Shown here: positions 57,847 through 64,000 of the stretch, in pieces
Position numbering within the stretch: the first letter of the stretch is position 1
Layout: every line of letters begins with the position of its first letter
Origin: Cavenderia fasciculata
Lineage: Eukaryota; Evosea; Eumycetozoa; Acytosteliales; Cavenderiaceae
Direction: 5' to 3'
Assembly: GCF_000203815.1 (NCBI RefSeq)
Contig: NW_004457711.1
Coordinates: 186,001 to 250,000, forward strand
Length of the DNA: 64,000 nucleotides
Translations under genes and position numbers: made by a program
The notes under the pieces: model-generated
The model's database searches: none
What the model was told of the DNA's origin: nothing
The model's input: only the letters and a program-made list of their open reading frames with translations

Positions 57847-58336
57847 GAAAAGAAAGAGAATCACCAAAAAAAAAAAAAAAAAAAAAAGACATTTTTTTGG
57901 GATCCAAAACAAAACAAATCACAACACCAATCAATCAATCAATTTATCATTGCACAAACGATCTAATATTATATATCAATTTTGGAGGGTAAAATAATTA
58001 AATTTATTTACATTTAAAATAAAAAACAACCAATTCATAATAACATTTAAACCTTGTCTTTGAAAAGAATGAAAGAAAATAGAAAATAAAAGACAAGGTA
58101 CACTAACACAATCTGCAACCTACTAGTATATACGGTCTCACATAAAATTAAATTATTTATTTATATTTACATTTAAAAACAATTAATAACATTTAAAAAA
58201 AAAGAATAACAAATTAATAATTAATTAATTTTCAATCAACTATTATTATTATTATAATATCTATCTATCTTTCTACAATTTGATTTGGATTTGGATTTGG
58301 TGATGGCTGGTTTTTTTTTTTTTTGATTTGATTCTT
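57847..58336. other. Spacer between convergent genes
   Basis: 490 bp, AT-rich, with a poly-A run just after the VPS41 stop. No gene was seen. Confidence 0.6.
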
Positions 58337-60328
58337 CTATGGATTATTTAATTGTAATAGACATCTTGGATACAATTGTAAATCAAGTAATGATTTTTGA
58401 TTATCTGATAAAACTTGTTTTGGATAGGTTGTCAACAATTGATAATCTCTTGAAATATATCTTTTCTCTCTTTTATCTTCTCCTTCTTCCACTTCCACTT
58501 TTTCTTTTTCCTCTACTTGTTTCATTTCTTCATCTTGTTTTTCTTCATCTTTTTTTTGATGAATATCTTCTGAAACAATATTAAATGTTTCATCAAGATA
58601 GATATCAATCCAATCTCTAATATTTTGGAGTGTATTGGAAGTAAAGAATTTACGGGTAATACGTTTTCCATCTGGTGGTAAATTGACACTAATTTCACAA
58701 ATCTCTTTTTCTCTTCCTTTAATCTCTTCAGCAGGCATAGTGGATGGGTCAACGGTCAATCGTTTTTTAATTTCCTCTATTCTACTTTGTTTTTCCAGAT
58801 GGATCGATAGTTTGAGTGCATCTTGAAGAAGTTTCTTTTCTTCTTGTTCTGCCTTTTTCTTTTCTTCCTCTACCCTTTTCTTTTCCTCTTCTTCACGCTT
58901 TTCAGTGTCTCTACGAAGTGATTCGTTGAATTCACTTTCTTGTGATTCTCTAATCTTTCGAGCATCATCAATCAAACGTTTTCTTGCCAAGCGTTGTTGT
59001 TCAGCAGGACTAAGAAGATGTCTGAGTTCTGGATCATTATACATTGCTTCCAATGTATGTTCATTTTCAGATTCATCATTTCCATTATTATTATTGATGT
59101 TATTTTGTTGTTGTTGTTGTTGTTGTTGTTTTTGATGTTGATGTTGTCTAGAAGTTCCACTATAATATTCATTAAGGTCTTGTCTAACATTAACCTTCTT
59201 TTTAGGAACTGATGATGATGAAGAGGAAAGAGGTGTTGTGGAAGAGGTGGATGTTTTCTCTTGAAACTCTCTCATTGATTCAGTGAGTGCTCTTTGCAGT
59301 TCCAAATCTTCTTGGTCCATATCAAATGAACTATTATTATTCATTTTCTTTGGTGGTGCTGGTTGTTGGGGTAACGATTGTTCTTGAGATCTTCTAATAG
59401 CTTCTCGAAGTTGTTCGTCTTCATTCATACCGTCATCATCAATACCAAAATTCATATAACTCGGGATGATCTGTGCTTGTTGTCTATTTCTGGCGGCATT
59501 GAGTGATTGGTCGACCGTGTCGTCCATATCCTCAAACTCGTCCTCTTCTTCATCGTCCTCTTCTTGCTCCATATTTCCGTCTGGTATGTCTTCAGTGTAT
59601 GTTCTTCTCTGTCCGTTGATACTAGACAGCTCACCAATCGGTGATCGGTAGTATGGATTGAGAGCAGGATGATCGTAGTAGTTTCTAAAATTAGAGTCCA
59701 TAAACGATCCGGGTCGATTCAAATTGGTTGATTGTGACACTTGGAATTGTGGACGATAGTGAGTGCTCGGGCTCAACCCGGCTACTCGGGTCGACGGACT
59801 GTTGCTCATACGAGGAGTACCACCACCTCTTCCACCGGCTGGACTTTGCGAAGTGGTGCTGCTGCTGCTGAAACTAGTCACTTGAGTCGTGTAGGAAGAC
59901 TGTGTGTTTCCATCATTTGACGTTCTTTCAACAGACTGCGTGTACCCATTGGGTGTCGATCTCCTAGTGGTTCGCACATGAACGTCGCCCACATCATACT
60001 CTTCTACATTCTCTCGTGATGTTCTACCACCCGCCGAGATTCTTGGTGATGATGTATTGGTCGATGTTGGAAGTGGTGGGAGACTACCTGATGATCCTCC
60101 CAAAGCATGTACACCGCCACTCAACCCTCCACTTGATCTAATATTGGTCGACGACGATGACGACAAGGAAGTGGACTGAGACGGTGCCGTTGGTCTTGAA
60201 GATGAATAGGACGGTGATGGAGTTGGCGGACTATCCTCTCTGCTGTTTCGAATACTATTCAATTGATTGATTGTTTGTATTCTATTTTGATGCAACTGAT
60301 TTCTATTTCTATTATAATTGCTGCTCAT
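58337..60328 (-). CDS. UIM and UBX domain protein (ubiquitin/p97 adaptor)
   Basis: A single exon of 663 aa. A Ser/Thr/Pro/Gly-rich first 260 residues and an Asp/Glu patch precede two ubiquitin-interacting motifs: EDEQLREAIRRSQEQS (about 301-316) and EDLELQRALTESMREF (about 337-353). A long charged coiled coil follows (about 455-530). The C-terminal UBX domain runs from about 544 to 663 (ISVNLPPDGKRITRKFF ... LLTTYPKQVLSD ... LQLYPRCLLQL). A charged insert of about 35 residues splits UBX between its helix and its third strand. The usual FPR turn is read here as YPK. UBX proteins recruit p97/Cdc48 to ubiquitinated clients, and UIMs would bind the ubiquitin. This is closest in layout to UBXN7/FAF-type adaptors but has no visible UAS domain. 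Confidence 0.88.
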   Translation of the reverse strand: MSSNYNRNRNQLHQNRIQTINQLNSIRNSREDSPPTPSPSYSSSRPTAPSQSTSLSSSSSTNIRSSGGLSGGVHALGGSSGSLPPLPTSTNTSSPRISAGGRTSRENVEEYDVGDVHVRTTRRSTPNGYTQSVERTSNDGNTQSSYTTQVTSFSSSSTTSQSPAGGRGGGTPRMSNSPSTRVAGLSPSTHYRPQFQVSQSTNLNRPGSFMDSNFRNYYDHPALNPYYRSPIGELSSINGQRRTYTEDIPDGNMEQEEDDEEEDEFEDMDDTVDQSLNAARNRQQAQIIPSYMNFGIDDDGMNEDEQLREAIRRSQEQSLPQQPAPPKKMNNNSSFDMDQEDLELQRALTESMREFQEKTSTSSTTPLSSSSSSVPKKKVNVRQDLNEYYSGTSRQHQHQKQQQQQQQQNNINNNNGNDESENEHTLEAMYNDPELRHLLSPAEQQRLARKRLIDDARKIRESQESEFNESLRRDTEKREEEEKKRVEEEKKKAEQEEKKLLQDALKLSIHLEKQSRIEEIKKRLTVDPSTMPAEEIKGREKEICEISVNLPPDGKRITRKFFTSNTLQNIRDWIDIYLDETFNIVSEDIHQKKDEEKQDEEMKQVEEKEKVEVEEGEDKREKRYISRDYQLLTTYPKQVLSDNQKSLLDLQLYPRCLLQLNNP

Positions 60329-60645
60329 TTTTCATAATCTAATTGAAAATCAAAAATAATAATTAAATATAATATTTATTCTTTCTTTCTTTCTTTCCTA
60401 TCTGTCTTTCTTTCTTTCTTCTTTATTGTCTATCTGTCTTTCTTTTTTTGGTTGACAATAATAATAAAATTAAATTTAATAAAATTAATAATAGAAATTT
60501 TAGGTAGCCAATTTTATCCAATTTTCCACCACACTCAACCATCACACCTTTTTTCACCCACTCATCTCTCTTCTGCTTGCTATGTTGTGAAAGAGATAGA
60601 TAGATAGAGAGAGATAAATAAATATATTACAACAATCAAATAATC
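60329..60645. other. Spacer with CTTT repeats
   Basis: 317 bp of T/C-rich (CTTT)n and AT-rich sequence upstream of the UBX gene and of a gene relic. Confidence 0.6.
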
Positions 60646-61059
60646 ATGAATAAAGCAATAGAAACTATTAAAATAGTTCTCCCAAGGCCAGAAAAGATAG
60701 AGAGAGAAATAATATTCACATCAAAAGATGTTCTTCAATTAAATCAAAAGAATGTTTGTGAATGAAGAAATAGTGATACATTCATTGAACAACATCCATC
60801 GTTCAACGTATGTTAAAAATAAATTTAATAAATCAAGTAGGGACTCAACAATTACTTACCACTATAGTAGTAAGCTCGAGAAGCACACCCAACTGTATCT
60901 ACTTCTCACCAAGTTCTCTGTAGTGCTCTTCAATTTATAACATATGGGAATGGAGAAACCTTTGGATATTTGAAAATCTGTCCCAACGAAATAGAACAAG
61001 TCAAACACAACAGATCCGTTACTCCAAAAGGATTTTGGGTAGTTCATAAAAAGAAGTGA
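60646..61059 (+). pseudogene. Broken gene remnant, unidentified
   Basis: Two stretches on the plus strand have convincing coding composition. The first, 60646-60762, reads MNKAIETIKIVLPRPEKIER onward, then meets a TGA and continues in frame as NSDTFIEQHPSFN up to a GTATGT at 60808. The second, 60874-61059, reads AREAHPTVSTSHQVLC... GFWVVHKKK and ends in TGA. The intervening 66 bp look like an intron, but the in-frame acceptors leave stop codons. One nonsense and one splice/frame defect suggest a decayed small gene. The family is not recognised. Confidence 0.4.
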
Positions 61060-61079
61060 GAACTCAACAAGGGTAGAAA

Positions 61080-61152
61080 AAAAGGTTTTATGATTTGAAT
61101 ATCTATGGGTATTCAAAAAAGAACCATAGTTATTCAAATCATAAAACCTTTT
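61080..61152. ncRNA. Near-perfect hairpin, possible microRNA-like precursor
   Basis: Arm 61080-61108 and arm 61124-61152 (29 nt each) are reverse complements with a single mismatch and a 15-nt loop. The left arm begins AAAAGGTTTTATG and ends TCTATGG. The structure starts about 20 bp after the relic's stop codon. Arm and loop sizes match those of known small-RNA precursors. Transcription is not shown. Confidence 0.5.
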
Positions 61153-61822
61153 CTTCTTTCTAGCTCTCCTTTTCCTTTCCTTGTTTGTCCAAGGGTCCTG
61201 ATTAAATTAATAAAAAAAATTAATAAAATAAAATAAAAGAAATGGGGTGGGTGAACCATTTCTAAGACCTCTCCTTTATCTATTTCCTCTTCTACTTTTT
61301 AGTTATGTGTTAAAAAGATGAAGATGATTATATATCAAAGTTTTTCTTCTTTTAAGATGATCAACAGAACAGATTAGAAAGTTCATAAAGAGCTCTTCAC
61401 ATACACTCACATTACTCAACAACCAATCAATCAATCAATCAGTACGTCTATTCATAGCTATAAAGATGATTCATATGACGTGTCAACATATATATATATA
61501 TATTATGTATTAAAGATATGTTTAGCATGATAATTCATTCTTGTTCAAATCAAAGAATTGGTCAAGAAATGATAGTAGTAGATCAATTTTTTACTCTTTA
61601 CTTCAACTAATTCACCCGACCCACTTTGGTCGATCGATGGGAATAGAATGGGTTTTTTAGTGTCGATTCACTCAAGGCTAATATCATTGTAAAGTAGTCA
61701 ACAACCTATAAATGCATCACTGCATTGGCCAACTTAATAATATCATCAAATTAAAACATCAACAATAATAATTACAATCAATTAAAACAAATATATATAA
61801 ATATATAAATAACCCTAAAAAA
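61153..61822. other. Actin-gene upstream region
   Basis: 670 bp, AT-rich, with a TATATA run near 61490 and a T-rich tract. It presumably carries the promoter of the divergent actin. No other gene was seen. Confidence 0.5.
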
Positions 61823-63187
61823 ATGTACGAAGACGATAAACCAACAGCAATAGTAATTGACAATGGTTCTGGAATGGTGAAAGCTGGTTTTGGTGGGGAT
61901 GATGCCCCTCGAGCTGTATTTCCATCAATAGTTGGACGTCCAAGGTATTTATTAATTTATATATTAGAGAGAAAGTACCAACCAATCAATTCTAATATTA
62001 TATTTTAATTTTACATCCCAAAAAAGATATGCTGGTGTTATGGTAGGAATGGGTCAAAAAGATACATATGTAGGTGATGAAGCACAATCACAAAGAGGGT
62101 AAATATTTAATTATCATATCAATTTTAAAAATAGTTTAAATAATATTAATTTAATTCTTTTTAGAATGTTAACACTTAAATATCCAATTGAACATGGTAT
62201 TGTTACCAATTGGGATGATATGGAAAAGATATGGCATCATACATTTTATAATGAACTTCGAGTTGCACCAGAGGAGCACCCTGTTTTATTGACAGAGGCA
62301 CCACTCAATCCAAAGGTAAATCGTGAAAAGATGACACAAATCATGTTTGAAACATTCAATGTACCTGCAATGTACGTGGCAGTACAAGCAGTACTCAGTC
62401 TCTATTCAAGTGGGCGCTCAACAGGAATAGTATTGGATTCTGGTGATGGTGTTACTCATACTGTCCCCGTTTACCAAGGATACGCCCTACCACACGCAAT
62501 ACACCGTCTTGATTTAGCTGGTCGTGACCTTACCGATTATCTCGTCAAGATATTGACCGAGCGTGGATACGCATTCACCACAACCGCCGAGCGAGAGATT
62601 GTTCGTGACATTAAGGAAAAGTTGGCATATGTAGCACTAGACTTTGAACAGGAACTGATCCTTTCCCAATGCTCTGCCACATTGGAACGGTTTTATGAAT
62701 TGCCAGATGGCCAACTCATCACAATTGGCAATGAACGATTCCGTTGTCCAGAAGCACTCTTCCAACCATCGTTTCTCGGTCTCGAGTCATCTGGTATTCA
62801 CGAAACTGCCTACAATTCAATCATGAAATGTGATGTCGATATCAGACGTGATTTGTATGGGAGTATAGTGCTTAGTGGTGGCACGACTATGTTCCCGGGA
62901 CTACCAGAACGATTGACACAGGAAATGATTGCACTTGCTCCATCTACAACCAAAGTCAGAGTTGTTGCCATGCCCGAAAGAAAATACTCTGTTTTCATTG
63001 GTGGTTCAATCGTTGCTTCATTGAATGCGTATGTGTCATCAAATCATCACAGTTTCCCCAAAACCACTAACCAAAATAATTATTATTTTTTATTAATATT
63101 ATATTTTCCAGGTTCCAACAAATGTGGATATCCAAAGAAGAATACGATGACCATGGGCCAAGTATAGTACATAGAAAGTGTTTTTAA
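61823..63187 (+). CDS. Divergent actin with three introns
   Basis: Exons 61823-61944, 62027-62098, 62165-63028 and 63112-63187 give 377 aa. The whole actin fold is collinear: [20 protein letters not shown] (phosphate loop 1), [20 protein letters not shown] (D-loop), the conserved [33 protein letters not shown] (phosphate loop 2), [17 protein letters not shown], and the C-terminus IVHRKCF. Differences from conventional actin cluster at polymer contacts. Examples are Tyr at position 42 in place of the D-loop His, [20 protein letters not shown] in subdomain 4, and [12 protein letters not shown] where Trp is usual. It is too close to actin to be an Arp. It may be a minor or stage-specific isoform. 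The intron count is unusual for dictyostelid actin genes. Confidence 0.9.
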
Positions 63188-63505
63188 ATAAATAATAGAT
63201 TCGATTCTATTATAATAGACTGGACCTAACCAAATAATAATAATATTAAATATTGATATTCGACCATTCTCTCTTTTTCTTCTATATATATATATTTATG
63301 CTGATAAATATATTTCTATCAAAGAGTATGAAAAAACAAGGACCTAGAGTTGTTTACACAAAAGGATTCTAATTGATCAATTACTAAATTTAAATAATTG
63401 AATTTAATTTACTCTTTTTCTAAATGTATTTTTCGATTAGATATATATACCTGTCATGTACTACTCGAGTTAGTATATTACACATGAATTATATAATCCA
63501 ATACT
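63188..63505. other. Intergenic spacer
   Basis: 318 bp of AT-rich sequence; nothing found beyond short AT repeats. Confidence 0.5.
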
Positions 63506-64000
63506 ATGCAAGCAGCAATCAATATCATTAACGGGTCTACTACCCTCGACAGTGATGATAAAGATAAAGCCATCCATTATCTAACAAACGAGGATGTATT
63601 GAAAATCAATAATATGAACAATCCACTTGCCTACATTCAATCAATACTCTCAAGAGATACGAACAACATCAATAATAACAATAACAATCACCGTATGATA
63701 TCATGTGTCATTATTTATTTCATTTGCTAATTAATGACTTTCTTTCTTTTTAAAACACACTAGAGATAACATTGGGATCTCTCAAAAGTATAAAGCAAAA
63801 GAAATTGTTGGCTATGAGTACCCTTTTAGAGGAATAGATGGTTATTATCGGACAATCGCCGATTTGTCTTACAACAATTACCGTCACAAAGGGAATGCGA
63901 CAACCCAATTTCATTCATTTGCACTCATAGCAGGAGGATCTGGAATAGGAAAGACTAGAGCTGGTTTTGAAGCATCTAATATTCCAGAGTCCGTCTCAAT
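63506..64000 (+). CDS. 5' part of a P-loop NTPase-containing protein (runs off the window)
   Basis: Exon 1 63506-63692 and exon 2 from 63776 to the window edge (intron 83 bp, acceptor chosen as the second of two overlapping AGs because the first leads to a stop). The visible 137 residues begin MQAAINIINGSTTLDS, with an Asn run before the splice. They continue GISQKYKAKEIVGYEYPFRG and FHSFALIAGGSGIGKTRAGF, a clear Walker A motif (GGSGIGKT). The P-loop is preceded by a hydrophobic strand, as in STAND or AAA-like ATPases and in some crinkler-type proteins. The family cannot be decided from this fragment. Confidence 0.75.

Noticed and set aside
60862-61137. 91-codon minus-strand ORF over the gene relic and hairpin
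   Set aside because: The plus strand has the better coding composition here, and the ORF runs through one hairpin arm, so it is likely a shadow.

Overview
The window is nuclear DNA of a social amoeba (dictyostelid). Coding regions are moderately GC-rich and are separated by very AT-rich spacers. Introns are short (about 65-105 bp), AT-rich and GT..AG, mostly with GTAAG/GTATG donors. Proteins carry long runs of Asn, Gln, Ser or Glu, and TAA is the favoured stop. FNIP-repeat and F-box-like/LRR families, which are expanded in dictyostelids, are present. Coding GC is higher than I would expect for Dictyostelium discoideum, so another dictyostelid genus is likely; the species cannot be fixed from the sequence alone.

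Layout. 0-5.9 kb: a huge acidic protein with a mitochondrial-type leader, convergent with an aquaporin. 8-10.2 kb: an F-box protein with a START-like domain split by a long insert. 10.5-15.4 kb: a frameshifted F-box-like/LRR gene and a divergent FNIP-repeat gene. 16-18.2 kb: a SCAMP and an ankyrin-type protein. 18.9-25.8 kb: NAA15 (NatA subunit), an F-box-like/acidic protein and PIG-A (GPI anchor synthesis). 26.6-29.1 kb: two tandem cysteine-rich secreted paralogs. 29.7 kb: a 51-codon ORF that looks like a small mitochondrial membrane protein. 30.3-35 kb: two nucleolar DEAD-box helicases, DDX47 and DDX10, head to head. 35-45.4 kb: a lineage-specific cluster of a SAP/LRR-like family in all states of decay, with one intact F-box-like/LRR gene inside it. 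45.4-49.8 kb: Sua5 (tRNA t6A), a small unknown protein and an LDAH-like lipid hydrolase. 51.7-60.3 kb: an SR-rich protein, VPS41 (HOPS) and a UIM/UBX protein. 60.6-61.2 kb: a broken gene remnant followed by a near-perfect hairpin. 61.8-63.2 kb: a divergent actin. 63.5 kb to the end: the 5' part of a P-loop NTPase.

Most single-copy genes are unlinked housekeeping functions: ribosome biogenesis, N-terminal acetylation, GPI synthesis, vacuolar tethering, tRNA modification. The main functional pairing is the divergent DDX47/DDX10 pair, since both yeast orthologues act in small-subunit rRNA processing. I found no CRISPR array, no tRNA or rRNA gene and no intact mobile element. The most unusual items are two long, nearly perfect hairpins (22.2 kb and 61.1 kb) that look like small-RNA precursors or miniature elements, the 51-codon mitochondrial-type ORF, and the SAP/LRR cluster with exon loss, deletion and a chimeric junction. 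No clear new defence or metabolic system was seen.
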